From Ruminococcus sp. (lineage in GTDB: Bacteria; Bacillota; Clostridia; Oscillospirales; Ruminococcaceae), in assembly GCA_017462565.1 (NCBI GenBank), contig JAFTQW010000054.1, forward strand, positions 1 through 64,000: DNA of 64,000 bases, in the 5' to 3' direction. Shown here one piece after another: positions 1 through 8,912 of this stretch. The position numbers and the translations under genes are program-made. The notes beneath the pieces were generated by a model. It saw only the letters and a list, made by a program, of their open reading frames with translations. It was not told the origin of the DNA and made no database searches. The stretch's first letter is position 1; each line of letters begins with the position of its first letter.

Positions 1-70
1 AAGAAATAACAGAAGCCGCAGTCACCACAGCGGTAGATAAGACTGCTATTATTTTTGATTTAATATGCAT
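1..70 (-). CDS. N-terminus of a secreted protein (cut by window edge)
   Basis: Only the first 23 codons are inside the window. A strong ribosome binding site (AAAGGAGG, six bases before the ATG at 70) starts a reading frame that begins with basic residues (MHIKSK) and continues with a hydrophobic stretch rich in Ile, Ala and Val. That is the pattern of a Sec signal peptide or an N-terminal membrane anchor. Nothing can be said about the mature protein. Confidence 0.6.
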   Translation of the reverse strand, partial: MHIKSKIIAVLSTAVVTAASVIS

Positions 71-234
71 AATAATCCTCCTTTACATTGTATTCAGTTT
101 ATGTGCGAATGATTCAAAAAAATTTATAGGTGCCATCCCATGTATACATTATATCATTAAATATTAATTTTGTCTACCGTAATTTTCCACAAATATGTTG
201 AAGAAATTTTGTTTTATCGTAATCTGACATAAGT

Positions 235-264
235 AAAAAGCCGCCGCAAAGTGCGGCAGCTTTT
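235..264 (-). terminator. Intrinsic terminator downstream of serS
   Basis: On the minus strand a GC-rich hairpin (GCTGCCGCA / TGCGGCGGC around a CTT loop, with one G-U pair) is followed by a T run. It lies directly after the serS stop codon and matches a rho-independent terminator. Confidence 0.8.
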
Positions 265-270
265 GAATCT

Positions 271-1560
271 TTACTTAACAGGAACAGAAATAACGTCCTT
301 GCGCATATAAGGTCTGAGAGCCTCCGGAATTCTTATGCTTCCGTCCTCGTTGAGGTTATTTTCGAGGAAAGCAATAAGCATTCTCGGCGGAGCAACGACC
401 GTATTATTAAGAGTATGAGGCAAATACTTGTTTCCGTCGCTGTCCTTTACTCTGATTCCGAGTCTTCTTGCCTGAGCGTCGCCAAGGTTTGAACAGCTTC
501 CGACCTCGAAATATTTCTCCTGTCTCGGAGACCAAGCCTCAACGTCGATACTCTTAACCTTAAGATCGGCAAGATCGCCCGAACAGCACTCGAGAGTTCT
601 TACCGGAATATCGAGTGTGCGGAAAAACTCAACGGTATAGCCGTACATTTTTTTGAACCACTCCATGCTCTCCTCCGGCTTGCAGACAACGATCATTTCC
701 TGCTTTTCAAACTGATGAATACGATACACTCCACGCTCCTCGATACCGTGAGCGCCGACCTCTTTACGGAAACACGGCGAATAGCTTGTAAGCGTTTTAG
801 GCAGTTCCTCCTCAGGAATAATGGTGTCGATAAACTTACCAATCATCGAATGCTCGCTCGTACCGATAAGGTAAAGGTCTTCACCCTCAATCTTATACAT
901 CATGCCTTCCATTTCAGCAAAGCTCATAACGCCGGTAACAACGTCGCTTCTTATCATAAAAGGCGGAATGTAGTATGTGAAACCCTTGTCGATCATGAAA
1001 TCCCTTGCATATGAGAGAATGCAGGACTGGAGCTGAGCGATATCGCCGCAGAGGTAATAGAAACCGTTTCCGCTTGTTTTTCTTGAGCTGTCAAGGTCTA
1101 TTCCGTTGACTTTTTCCATAATATCGACATGATAAGGAACTTCAAATTCCGGAACAGCCGGTTCGCCGAAGCGTTCAACCTCAACGTTTTCGCTGTCGTC
1201 CTTACCGATCGGAACGCTTTCGTCAATAATATTCGGAATCACCAGCATTATTTCTCTGATCTCACCCTCGAGCTGAACTTCAAGAGCCTCCATTTCGGCA
1301 AGCTTGACGCCAAGTCCTGCAATCTCGGCTTTAACCTTTTCTGCTTCTTCCTTCTGACCCTTAGCCATAAATCCGCCGATTTCCTTACTCTTCACCTTAC
1401 GCTGATTACGCAGGCTGTCGCACTCGACCTTTGTTTCCCTGTATTTTTTATCAAGCTCAATAACCTTGTCAACAAGTTCAAGCTTTGAATCCTGAAACTT
1501 TTTCTTGATGTTTTCCTTAACAATTTCAGGATTTGTTCTTATCAATTTAATGTCTATCAT
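271..1560 (-). CDS. serS: Seryl-tRNA synthetase
   Basis: Charges tRNA-Ser with serine in the cytoplasm. The 429-residue protein has the usual plan: an N-terminal antiparallel coiled coil (about residues 25-105, Lys/Glu-rich) that grips the tRNA long arm, then a class II catalytic core. Motif 2 is visible as CFRKEVGAHG followed by RGVYRIHQFEK (about 263-286), and motif 3 as NNTVVAPPRMLIAFLEN (about 385-401) with its Arg kept. The serine-site TSE occurs at about 234-236. Compared with the textbook motifs (NGTALAxGRTLxAxLEN, FRSEAGSAG) it is divergent, so it belongs to a less common SerRS branch. It is last in a minus-strand run behind parB and is closed by a terminator. Confidence 0.93.
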   Translation of the reverse strand: MIDIKLIRTNPEIVKENIKKKFQDSKLELVDKVIELDKKYRETKVECDSLRNQRKVKSKEIGGFMAKGQKEEAEKVKAEIAGLGVKLAEMEALEVQLEGEIREIMLVIPNIIDESVPIGKDDSENVEVERFGEPAVPEFEVPYHVDIMEKVNGIDLDSSRKTSGNGFYYLCGDIAQLQSCILSYARDFMIDKGFTYYIPPFMIRSDVVTGVMSFAEMEGMMYKIEGEDLYLIGTSEHSMIGKFIDTIIPEEELPKTLTSYSPCFRKEVGAHGIEERGVYRIHQFEKQEMIVVCKPEESMEWFKKMYGYTVEFFRTLDIPVRTLECCSGDLADLKVKSIDVEAWSPRQEKYFEVGSCSNLGDAQARRLGIRVKDSDGNKYLPHTLNNTVVAPPRMLIAFLENNLNEDGSIRIPEALRPYMRKDVISVPVK

Positions 1561-1575
1561 TTTAAATCTGCTCCT

Positions 1576-2445
1576 TTATATTTCCTTTGCGAGCCTATTT
1601 GCAAGCTCGGTAAGATCGTCTTTATCATAAAATTCAAGGATAAGCGCACCCTTATTTTTTCCGTAATCAACCTTAACCTTTCTGCCGAGCTTCTCTTTTA
1701 AAGAAAGCTCCACTTCGACAAAGTAGCTGTCAATACGGCTGTCGGAGGCCTTTTCGGATTTTGTTTCATCTTCTGCCTCCAGCGATTTCTGAGCCGCTTT
1801 TTCCACCTGACGAACGGTAAGTCCGCCGTCGGAAGCCTTTACAGCAGTTGCAATAAGTATCTCTTCGTTATCGAATCCAAGCAGCGCACGAGCGTGACCT
1901 GCTGAAATATCACCGTTTTCAAGCATTTTCAGAACTCTTTCCGGAAGCGACAGAAGTCTTACGGAATTTGCAACAGCCGAGCGTGAACGTCCGACCATTT
2001 TTGCGACCTTATCCTGAGTCATGCCAAATTTTTCAATAAGTTCATTGTATCCGGAAGCTTCTTCAACGGGATTCAGATTCTCACGCTGTAAATTCTCGAT
2101 AATAGCGATCTGCATTGTCTCAAAGTCTGAAAGCTCCCTGATGCTGACAGGAACTTCATCCAGACCGAGCATTCTTGCCGCACGCCATCTTCTTTCACCG
2201 GCAACGATCTGATAACCGCCGCTGCTTATCGGCCGAACGAGAATCGGCTGAAGCATACCGTGTTCACGGATAGAATCCGCAAGAGCAGCAATAGCTTCAT
2301 CGCTGAAATTTTTTCTCGGCTGATCACGATTCGGTTCTATTTCCGAAGTCCTGAGCGTTTTTTTAACCTGAATATCGCTCATGTTGTCGTTAAAGAGCGA
2401 ATCCAGACCGTTTCCTAAACCGCCTATAGCCATATTTTTATTCAT
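1576..2445 (-). CDS. parB: Chromosome partitioning protein ParB (Spo0J)
   Basis: A CTP-dependent DNA clamp that loads at parS and spreads to organise and segregate the origin. The frame opens further upstream, but the start was placed at the ATG giving MNKNMAIGGLGNGLDSLF, the GLGxGLDxLF opening typical of ParB, leaving 289 residues. The CTP/arginine-patch motif GERRWRAAR follows the QPR motif of the N-domain. A helix-turn-helix (GMTQDKVAKMVGRSRSAV) reads parS, and a C-terminal dimerisation domain ends the protein. It follows soj in the same orientation, so the two form the usual parAB pair; four parS sites lie within 6 kb. Confidence 0.95.
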   Translation of the reverse strand: MNKNMAIGGLGNGLDSLFNDNMSDIQVKKTLRTSEIEPNRDQPRKNFSDEAIAALADSIREHGMLQPILVRPISSGGYQIVAGERRWRAARMLGLDEVPVSIRELSDFETMQIAIIENLQRENLNPVEEASGYNELIEKFGMTQDKVAKMVGRSRSAVANSVRLLSLPERVLKMLENGDISAGHARALLGFDNEEILIATAVKASDGGLTVRQVEKAAQKSLEAEDETKSEKASDSRIDSYFVEVELSLKEKLGRKVKVDYGKNKGALILEFYDKDDLTELANRLAKEI

Positions 2446-2516
2446 CCTGCATTGCCTTGCTTTTATCGGCAGAACCATATCAAAGCAATCGCTTACGGAC
2501 TACTCCCCTTTCGTCT

Positions 2517-3326
2517 TTATTTTTTAAAGTTAAATATACCTCTTCTTTTTTTCTGCGGAAGTTCAAGCGCTTCGCCGAGCAGTTCATGTCCGAGAAGCTC
2601 ATACGCTTCCGAACCTTTTGAAGATTTATCATAATACATAACCGGTTTTCCGTGGCTCGGAGCTTCGGAAATACGTACATTTCTTGGTATCTTCGTCTCA
2701 AATACCTTATTCGGGAAATATTTTTCGACCTCGGTAACGACTTCATTTGCAACGTTAAGTCTGCCGTCGAACATAGTAAAAAGAATTCCCTCGATATCTA
2801 GCGCAGGATTATAATTGGTCTTAACGATCTTGATAGTGCTTACAAGCTGAGAAAGTCCCTCGAGAGCGTAAAATTCCGCAAGCATAGGTACAATGATCGA
2901 ATCGCAGGCGACAAGACTGTTGATTGTTATCGTTCCGAGAGCCGGAGGACAGTCTATAAAAATGTAGTCGTAGTCCAGCTTACAGGTAAGAAGCTGCATT
3001 CTGAGGCGATTCACTCTGTTTTCAAAATTGACCAGTTCAATCTCGCATCCCGCAAGATTTTCGGTAGCCGGAACAAGCGAAACGTTTTTGAATTCGGTAT
3101 GTATAATAGCGTCCTGAATGCGGGTTTTGCCCGTTATAACGTCGTAAGTAGTAGCTTTGGCGGATTTTTTTCTAACGCCGAAGCCGGTTGTTGTATTTCC
3201 CTGCGGATCAGAATCAATGCAAAGCACTTTGTAATCCCTTGAACCGAGATATGCCGACAAATTAACGACAGTCGTTGATTTTCCTACTCCGCCCTTCTGA
3301 TTTGCCACAGCAATGATTTTTCCCAT
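2517..3326 (-). CDS. soj: Chromosome partitioning ATPase ParA (Soj)
   Basis: A deviant Walker-type ATPase that partners ParB and also modulates DnaA. The 269-residue protein has the deviant Walker A KGGVGKST at residues 11-18, the A' Asp region DSDPQGN at about 38-44 and the DCPP Walker B near 125. The GAAAGGAAG ribosome binding site supports the ATG at 3326. It precedes parB on the same strand. Upstream is a long gap holding a modular repeat and two parS sites. No anomaly is visible. Confidence 0.96.
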   Translation of the reverse strand: MGKIIAVANQKGGVGKSTTVVNLSAYLGSRDYKVLCIDSDPQGNTTTGFGVRKKSAKATTYDVITGKTRIQDAIIHTEFKNVSLVPATENLAGCEIELVNFENRVNRLRMQLLTCKLDYDYIFIDCPPALGTITINSLVACDSIIVPMLAEFYALEGLSQLVSTIKIVKTNYNPALDIEGILFTMFDGRLNVANEVVTEVEKYFPNKVFETKIPRNVRISEAPSHGKPVMYYDKSSKGSEAYELLGHELLGEALELPQKKRRGIFNFKK

Positions 3327-3400
3327 GAAATCTTCCTTTCAAATATATCCTTTATGCACTTTGTCAATTTTTCCGCTTAATGAATTCTGTCTTATGCCCT

Positions 3401-3608
3401 TGTTAAAGAGAAATTACACTATGGGCATTCTGCCCTAATTATTCTTATTACCTCTTCATGAGGTAATAAGAATAATTAATACTGGGTTTCCAAAGGGTGA
3501 TTCCCCACAGTGTGGGGAAATGTCACGAAGTGACAAAGGGGACGGGCGCCTGTTAGGCGGATTCACCCTTTGGCAGGGGCGTGGGGACAGCGTCCCCACT
3601 TAAGCTGA
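3401..3608 (+). repeat. Type A modular intergenic repeat, copy A1
   Basis: Lies between soj and noc. It starts with a TGTTAAAGAG...CTATGGG segment, then a perfect palindrome at 3436-3478 (19-bp arms ending in TACCTC, loop TTCAT), then GGGTTTCCAAAGGG...CCCTTTGGCAGGGG and a terminal hairpin GGGGACAGCGTCCCC. Between the CCAAAGGG and CCCTTTGG arms is an extra insert made of more hairpins (CCCCACAGTGTGGGG and GTCACGAAGTGAC, then a GGGGACGGGCGCC segment). There is no coding frame. The rest of the 3327-3775 gap is AT-rich DNA and two parS sites. Confidence 0.85.
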
Positions 3609-3724
3609 CAACATTAACAATTGCGGCAAGATAATATTATTGTTCTATTTCCTTATAATTATACCACTTTTTCTTACTGATGTAAATACATAATTTCAAA
3701 TTTTATTATTTTTTGCATAAAAAA

Positions 3725-3740
3725 TGTTTCACATGAAACA
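3725..3740. promoter_or_regulatory. parS site (one-base variant)
   Basis: TGTTTCACATGAAACA is one base away from the palindromic parS consensus TGTTTCACGTGAAACA bound by ParB. It lies 11 bases from a perfect copy, just downstream of the noc stop codon. Confidence 0.85.
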
Positions 3741-3750
3741 TTTTGAGAAT

Positions 3751-3766
3751 TGTTTCACGTGAAACA
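3751..3766. promoter_or_regulatory. parS site (perfect)
   Basis: TGTTTCACGTGAAACA is a perfect 16-bp parS palindrome, ten bases from the noc stop codon. It is paired with the variant site at 3725, so ParB could load at two adjacent sites here. Confidence 0.95.
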
Positions 3767-3775
3767 TTATGATTT

Positions 3776-4600
3776 TCATTGATTTTGTCTGTTTTGAATC
3801 GGGATTCTGACTCTGTACTCGATATACTCCTCGTTTTGGATTTTTTTAGAATCGGCTGAGATTCCGGCTGCCTGCATAGTTTCAACGGCTTTATTGATTG
3901 TATTCACGAACATTTTTACATTCTGAAAGACCTTAGACCGCTTTTTATAGCTTGCTTTTTCCTTTTGATGACCTATATATTCATCGATAAGCCGTTCTGA
4001 TTTCTCAACATTCAAGTTGTACTTAATGATTTTTTCAAGAATGCAATAGCGATCCTCAGGACTTGCAAGCCGAAGCAGTGCCCTTGCATGGCGTTCCGTA
4101 AGATTAAATTTCATAATAAGGTCACGTTCTTCAGGCGAAATGCGAAGCAATCTGAGCTTATTTGCAATCGTACTCTGAGCCTTGCCAAGCTTCATTGCAG
4201 CGTCCTCTTGGGTCATTCCGTAGTATGTAATAAGCTGTTCAATAGCGATAGCCTCTTCAAAAAAAGAGAGATCCTGCCGCTGAATATTTTCTACAAGCGC
4301 AAGAATTGCTGAATTTCGGTCGCTTATTTCATGAACGATGCATGGAACTACCGAAAAACCGCACATTTTAGCCGCACGGAGCCGTCTCTCTCCGGCGATC
4401 AATTCAAACTTATCTCCAATACGTCTCACAGAAAGCGGCTGAAGAATACCATTCTGAGCAATTGATTCAGCGAGAGCCGTTATTTCATTTTCCGGAAACT
4501 CAGTTCGGGGCTGATGCGGATTTGGTTTTATCAGCTTTACTTCGACTTCGATGACCTTGTTTACAAGCTTTTCCTTAGTGAAATTTAAAAATCCTGCCAT
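3776..4600 (-). CDS. noc: ParB-family nucleoid occlusion protein Noc
   Basis: A second ParB paralogue, placed beside rsmG as noc is in Bacillus. The start was set at MAGFLNFTKEKLVNKV (274 residues) because GTGAGG lies just upstream and because this short opening could form an amphipathic helix, as needed for Noc membrane contact. It has NPHQPRTEF, the CTP-binding GERRLRAAK, and a helix-turn-helix (GMTQEDAAMKLGKAQSTI) that differs from that of ParB at 1576. In known systems Noc binds its own palindromic sites and blocks septation over the nucleoid. I did not find a Noc-type site by eye. Assignment as Noc rather than a second ParB rests on sequence style and location. Confidence 0.82.
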   Translation of the reverse strand: MAGFLNFTKEKLVNKVIEVEVKLIKPNPHQPRTEFPENEITALAESIAQNGILQPLSVRRIGDKFELIAGERRLRAAKMCGFSVVPCIVHEISDRNSAILALVENIQRQDLSFFEEAIAIEQLITYYGMTQEDAAMKLGKAQSTIANKLRLLRISPEERDLIMKFNLTERHARALLRLASPEDRYCILEKIIKYNLNVEKSERLIDEYIGHQKEKASYKKRSKVFQNVKMFVNTINKAVETMQAAGISADSKKIQNEEYIEYRVRIPIQNRQNQ

Positions 4601-4732
4601 ATTTTTGTCCTCACATATTTTACTTGGGTTACCCCTGTAAAAATATTGTAACATTTCTGGGAAATAATTACCATACAAAAAAACCGCCAATTTTCGGCAA
4701 ATTGGCAGTTTGTTTATCAATACTTAATAATT

Positions 4733-5437
4733 TCAGAGCAATTTCTTTTTGATCTGACTGCTATTTCGAGGATATTTTGTCGGAGTCTGCGATATTTTTT
4801 CAATCTGAACAATACGTCTTTCCTCATTTTCAATTGAATAATTTGTTTCACGTGAAACATTTCCGCCGAGGAGTTTAATTGCATTTAATCCAAGAGAAAT
4901 ATCCTCATTTGGACCTTTCATTGAAATAAACATTCCTCCAACCTTTACAAAAGGGATGCATAGCTCGCTTAAAAGTGACATATTCGCAACAGCTCTTGCA
5001 CAAGAGATATCGAATTTCTCTCTATATTCGGGCTTTTTTGAGTAATCCTCTGCACGTCCGTGAATAAATTCGGCCCGAATGCCGATCTTTTCGCAAAGCA
5101 ATTGAAGGAATGTTATACGTTTGTTCAGACTATCCAAAAGAGTTAAATTAACGTCAGGACGATAAATTTTTAAGGGAATCGAAGGGAATCCGGCGCCCGT
5201 TCCAACGTCGATTATGCAGGCATTTTGCGGTATATCCACATATTTCACCATAATAATGCTGTCAATAAAATGCTTGTAAAGAATATCGGAAGGATCGGTT
5301 ATAGCGGTCAGATTGACGTTTTTATTATATTCAATAAGAAAATCGCAGTAAACTGACAGCTTATCGTAAATATTCCTATCAAGACTTAATCCATATTTTT
5401 CAAAAGCAGAGCAACATAGTTCAAAATTTGGGAACAT
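4733..5437 (-). CDS. rsmG: 16S rRNA (guanine-N7)-methyltransferase RsmG (GidB)
   Basis: Methylates a guanine in the 530 loop of 16S rRNA (G527 in E. coli numbering) with SAM. The start was set at MFPNFELCCSAFEKYG, preceded by AAGGGAG, giving 234 residues, the family's normal size. The SAM-binding motif IDVGTGAGFPSIPLKI and the downstream SCARAVANM segment are clear. It starts two bases after the mnmG stop, so the two are co-transcribed. Near the C-terminus the coding sequence contains a perfect parS site (4844-4859), read as part of NVSRETN. Confidence 0.95.
   Translation of the reverse strand: MFPNFELCCSAFEKYGLSLDRNIYDKLSVYCDFLIEYNKNVNLTAITDPSDILYKHFIDSIIMVKYVDIPQNACIIDVGTGAGFPSIPLKIYRPDVNLTLLDSLNKRITFLQLLCEKIGIRAEFIHGRAEDYSKKPEYREKFDISCARAVANMSLLSELCIPFVKVGGMFISMKGPNEDISLGLNAIKLLGGNVSRETNYSIENEERRIVQIEKISQTPTKYPRNSSQIKKKLL
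4844..4859. promoter_or_regulatory. parS site (perfect) inside rsmG
   Basis: A perfect TGTTTCACGTGAAACA embedded in the rsmG coding sequence. Bacillus also has a parS in this neighbourhood of genes, so placement inside coding DNA is not unusual. Confidence 0.95.
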
Positions 5438-5438
5438 C

Positions 5439-7316
5439 TTAAACTCCCTTCTCATGCTGTAACCAAACCGCAAGCAATGAAACGTCTGCCGGAGAGACTC
5501 CGGAAATCCTTGACGCCTGACCAATTGAAACAGGCTGTACCTTATTAAGCTTTTCAGCCGCCTCAAGTCTAAGTCCACGAATGCGGCTATAATCCGTGTT
5601 TTGTGGAAGTTTTTTCTCTTCAAGATTACGCATTGTTTCAATTTGGGCAAGCTGTTTTGAAATATAACCTTCGTATTTTATTTGTAGATCAACTTGCTCG
5701 CAAATTTCATCCGAAAGATCAGGACGTTCGTCGTCAAACTGAGCAAGAACGTTATAATTAAGCTGCGGACGTCGAATAAGATCAGCAAGTTTGCATCCCG
5801 TAGAAAGCGGAGCGGTATGATTTTCTTCGAGAAAAGCATTTAATTCAGCTGTCGGGGACATATTTTTACATGAAACACGCTTTATTTCATCAGCAGTTTT
5901 ACTGATTTTAGAGAGCAGCTTCTTATATCTTTCAGATGAAATAAGACCAATTTTATAACCAATGGGAGTCAATCTCTGGTCGGCATTATCTTGCCTGAGA
6001 ATAAGACGATATTCACTGCGTGAAGTCATCATTCTGTATGGATCGGAACATCCCTTCGTGACAAGATCGTCGATGAGCGTACCAATGTAAGAACTGGCTC
6101 GGTCAAGAATCATCGGCTCTCTTCCCTTTATTTTTAAAGCAGCGTTAATGCCTGCAACAATTCCCTGAGCCGCTGCCTCCTCGTATCCGGAGCTTCCGTT
6201 AAACTGACCTGCGCCGTAAAGTCCCTCTATTTTCTTAAACTCCAAAGTAGGAAGAAGCTGTATCGGATCGCAGCAGTCGTACTCGATCGCATAAGCCGGA
6301 CGCATTATCTCAACATCTTCAAGTCCCTCTATTGTTTTCAGAAATGCAAGCTGAACGTCTTCCGGCAGTGACGATGACATTCCCTGCAAATAGTATTCTT
6401 CTGTAGTAAGTCCCATTGGCTCAACAAAAAGCTGATGTCTTGGTTTATCAGAAAAACGCACAATTTTGTCCTCTATGGACGGACAATATCTTGGTCCAAC
6501 TCCCTCGATTTTACCCGAGTATAAAGGCGATCTGTCAAGATTATTGAGTATTACTTCATGAGTATTACTATTTGTATAAGTCACATAACAGCTCACTTTA
6601 TTTTCAAGCCCGTCAACAGGAGTTTCAAATGAAAACGGAATAATGTGCTCGTCTCCATTCTGTTTCTCCATTATGTCAAAATTAATACTTCTTTTGTTTA
6701 CACGACATGGAGTACCCGTCTTAAAACGACGAAGTTCAACGCCATTTTCAATAAGACTCGACGATAATTTTTTACTTGGCAGAGCTGAATCAGGACCGCT
6801 TTCATAAGAAACTTCGCCAATGTGAATTTTTCCTTTTAAATATGTTCCGGTTGCAATTATTACAGCTTTGACGGAATATTCCGCCCCCAGCGACGTTCTT
6901 ACTCCGACAATTTTACCTTCTTCAACAATAATTTCAGCAATTTCCGCCTGTTTAACGAAGAGATTTTTTTGCTTTTCGCAAACATTTTTCATATAATTGT
7001 GATACATAACTCTGTCAGCCTGAACCCTAAGACTATGAACTGCCGGTCCTTTTCCTCTATTTAGCATTCGGCTCTGAATAAAGCATTTGTCTGCACCTTT
7101 GCCCATTTCACCGCCAAGAGCGTCGATTTCTCTTACAAGATGACCTTTCGCAGTACCTCCGATTGACGGATTACAGGGCATATTCGCAATTTGATCGAGT
7201 GAAATCGTAAACATGACCGTTTTGCAGCCAAGTCTTGCAGCAGCGAGAGAAGCCTCTACTCCGGCATGACCGGCACCGACAACAGCTACATCAAATTCTC
7301 CCATATTGTAATTCAT
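5439..7316 (-). CDS. mnmG: tRNA uridine-5-carboxymethylaminomethyl modification enzyme MnmG (GidA)
   Basis: With MnmE, installs the carboxymethylaminomethyl group at wobble U34 of certain tRNAs using FAD and a folate carbon. The 625-residue protein opens with the FAD dinucleotide fold GAGHAGVEA (14-22). It has the conserved [21 protein letters not shown] segment and ends in the C-terminal helical domain that contacts MnmE and tRNA. A GAGGG ribosome binding site precedes the ATG at 7316. mnmE lies just upstream across a parS site, giving an mnmE-mnmG-rsmG-noc order. Confidence 0.97.
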   Translation of the reverse strand: MNYNMGEFDVAVVGAGHAGVEASLAAARLGCKTVMFTISLDQIANMPCNPSIGGTAKGHLVREIDALGGEMGKGADKCFIQSRMLNRGKGPAVHSLRVQADRVMYHNYMKNVCEKQKNLFVKQAEIAEIIVEEGKIVGVRTSLGAEYSVKAVIIATGTYLKGKIHIGEVSYESGPDSALPSKKLSSSLIENGVELRRFKTGTPCRVNKRSINFDIMEKQNGDEHIIPFSFETPVDGLENKVSCYVTYTNSNTHEVILNNLDRSPLYSGKIEGVGPRYCPSIEDKIVRFSDKPRHQLFVEPMGLTTEEYYLQGMSSSLPEDVQLAFLKTIEGLEDVEIMRPAYAIEYDCCDPIQLLPTLEFKKIEGLYGAGQFNGSSGYEEAAAQGIVAGINAALKIKGREPMILDRASSYIGTLIDDLVTKGCSDPYRMMTSRSEYRLILRQDNADQRLTPIGYKIGLISSERYKKLLSKISKTADEIKRVSCKNMSPTAELNAFLEENHTAPLSTGCKLADLIRRPQLNYNVLAQFDDERPDLSDEICEQVDLQIKYEGYISKQLAQIETMRNLEEKKLPQNTDYSRIRGLRLEAAEKLNKVQPVSIGQASRISGVSPADVSLLAVWLQHEKGV

Positions 7317-7334
7317 AATTATCCCTCATTAAAT

Positions 7335-7350
7335 TGTTTCACGTGAAACA
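7335..7350. promoter_or_regulatory. parS site (perfect) between mnmE and mnmG
   Basis: A perfect TGTTTCACGTGAAACA exactly filling the space between the mnmE stop codon (7351) and the mnmG leader. Confidence 0.95.
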
Positions 7351-8712
7351 TTATTTTCCAACACAAAATCTTGAAAACACCTCATCAACAACAGCATTGG
7401 TGATTTTTTCTCCTGTAAGTTCAAGAAGATGCTGCTCGGCTTCGTCTATCAGAACATTTACAGCGTCAAGCAGCTCGCCGTTTTCGAGAGCCGCAATAGA
7501 TTCATTAACACATCCGAGCGCCTTGTCAATACAAAGTTTTTGCCGCTCATTTGCTGCCGAAACCGAATTTATTGTTATTTCATTTATCTTAAAAATCTTT
7601 TCAATCTCACTTTTAAGAGCATCTATCCCCTCATTTTCTTTAGCTGATAAATATACTATATGTTGAATTTTATTGTTCAATTGAGTAATATCCAATTTTA
7701 AATTCTCATCATTTTTGTTAATGACAGCGACTGATTTTTTATTTTTAATTTTATTAATTAAGTAAAAATCGTCCTCCGTAAGCGGACAGCTTCCGTCAAA
7801 AACGGCAATAATAAGTTCAGCGGAATCAATCATTTTTTCGGCAATATCAATTCCTATACCCTCAATAACATCGTCGGTTTCATGAATTCCTGCGGTATCA
7901 GCAAGGCGGAGCGTAATATCCCCCAGTCTGACCGATTCCTCGACCACATCACGGGTCGTTCCGGCTATATCGGTGACAATACTCCTCTCATAACCGCTCA
8001 GGCAATTGAACAGCGTTGATTTGCCTACATTCGGACGTCCGACGATAGCTGTTGCAACACCGTTTCGCAGAATTCTGCCGCAGTCGTAATTTTCGATAAG
8101 GGAAGAAAGCTCCTCCCTCACTTCGCAAAGCTGTGATTTCAGAGAATCCGGTTCAACCTCCGGAATATCGTCTTCGGGATAATCAGCCCAGGCGGCGAGA
8201 TCTCCGAGGATTTTTATAAGCTTAGCGGAACATTTCTCCGCCTTTTTAAAGGCAGCTCCCTCACGGAGATTTTCCGCCATTTTCAGTTCTCTTTCACCCT
8301 TTGCGGAAATAATATCCATAACAGCCTCAGCCTGAGTGAGATCGAGTTTGCCGTTAAGATAAGCACGTTTCGTAAACTCTCCGGCTTCGGCATTTTCCGC
8401 ACCGTTTTTCAGCGCAGTTCTGAGGATTTTTCTTGTAACATAAAGACCTCCGTGACAGGAAAGCTCCGCCGTATCCTCTCCGGTAAAGCTGTGTGGAGCA
8501 CGGAAAATAGTTAAAATACAATCATCAAGACGTTCGCCGTTATCATGAGCGATACCATAAGCGCAAGTGTACCCCTGCATCTCTGAAACCTTTTTATTGC
8601 CATGCGGACTGAAAATTTTTTCAGCAACCGCAACAGCGTCCTCACCGGAAATACGGATAACGGAAATACCTCCCGTAGCATCCGGCGTTGAAATTGCAGC
8701 AATAGTTGACAT
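7351..8712 (-). CDS. mnmE: tRNA modification GTPase MnmE (TrmE)
   Basis: A dimeric GTPase partner of MnmG in U34 modification. The start was set at MSTIAAISTPDATGG because AAAGGAG lies just upstream; the open frame before it is repeat DNA. The 453-residue protein has the N-terminal folate-binding domain, the inserted Ras-like G domain with GRPNVGKST (G1), DTAG (G3) and NKND (G4), and the C-terminal CVGK whose Cys is characteristic. The sequence immediately upstream is type A repeat copy A2, so transcription from jag would have to pass through it. Confidence 0.96.
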   Translation of the reverse strand: MSTIAAISTPDATGGISVIRISGEDAVAVAEKIFSPHGNKKVSEMQGYTCAYGIAHDNGERLDDCILTIFRAPHSFTGEDTAELSCHGGLYVTRKILRTALKNGAENAEAGEFTKRAYLNGKLDLTQAEAVMDIISAKGERELKMAENLREGAAFKKAEKCSAKLIKILGDLAAWADYPEDDIPEVEPDSLKSQLCEVREELSSLIENYDCGRILRNGVATAIVGRPNVGKSTLFNCLSGYERSIVTDIAGTTRDVVEESVRLGDITLRLADTAGIHETDDVIEGIGIDIAEKMIDSAELIIAVFDGSCPLTEDDFYLINKIKNKKSVAVINKNDENLKLDITQLNNKIQHIVYLSAKENEGIDALKSEIEKIFKINEITINSVSAANERQKLCIDKALGCVNESIAALENGELLDAVNVLIDEAEQHLLELTGEKITNAVVDEVFSRFCVGK

Positions 8713-8732
8713 TAAAACACTCCTTTGTTTAT

Positions 8733-8907
8733 GGGGGACGCTGTCCCCCAAATCCCCCTGCTTAAGGGGAGTACATCCCCTTAAGAATCCCAATAATAAT
8801 ATTATAAATAATACCCCTTTTAAGGGGCATTATTTATAATATTTAATACTGGGTTTCCAAAGGGTGAATTCACCCTTTGGCAGGGGGCGTGGGGGACAGC
8901 GTCCCCC
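8733..8907. repeat. Type A repeat, symmetric double copy A2
   Basis: Sits between jag and mnmE. Two half-units point away from a central palindrome (about 8793-8846, arms ending in ACCCCTT / AAGGGG). The left half has GGGGGACGCTGTCCCCC and a CTTAAGGGG/CCCCTTAAG hairpin; the right half has CCAAAGGGTGAATTCACCCTTTGG and GGGGGACAGCGTCCCCC. Confidence 0.85.
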
Positions 8908-8912
8908 ATAGA

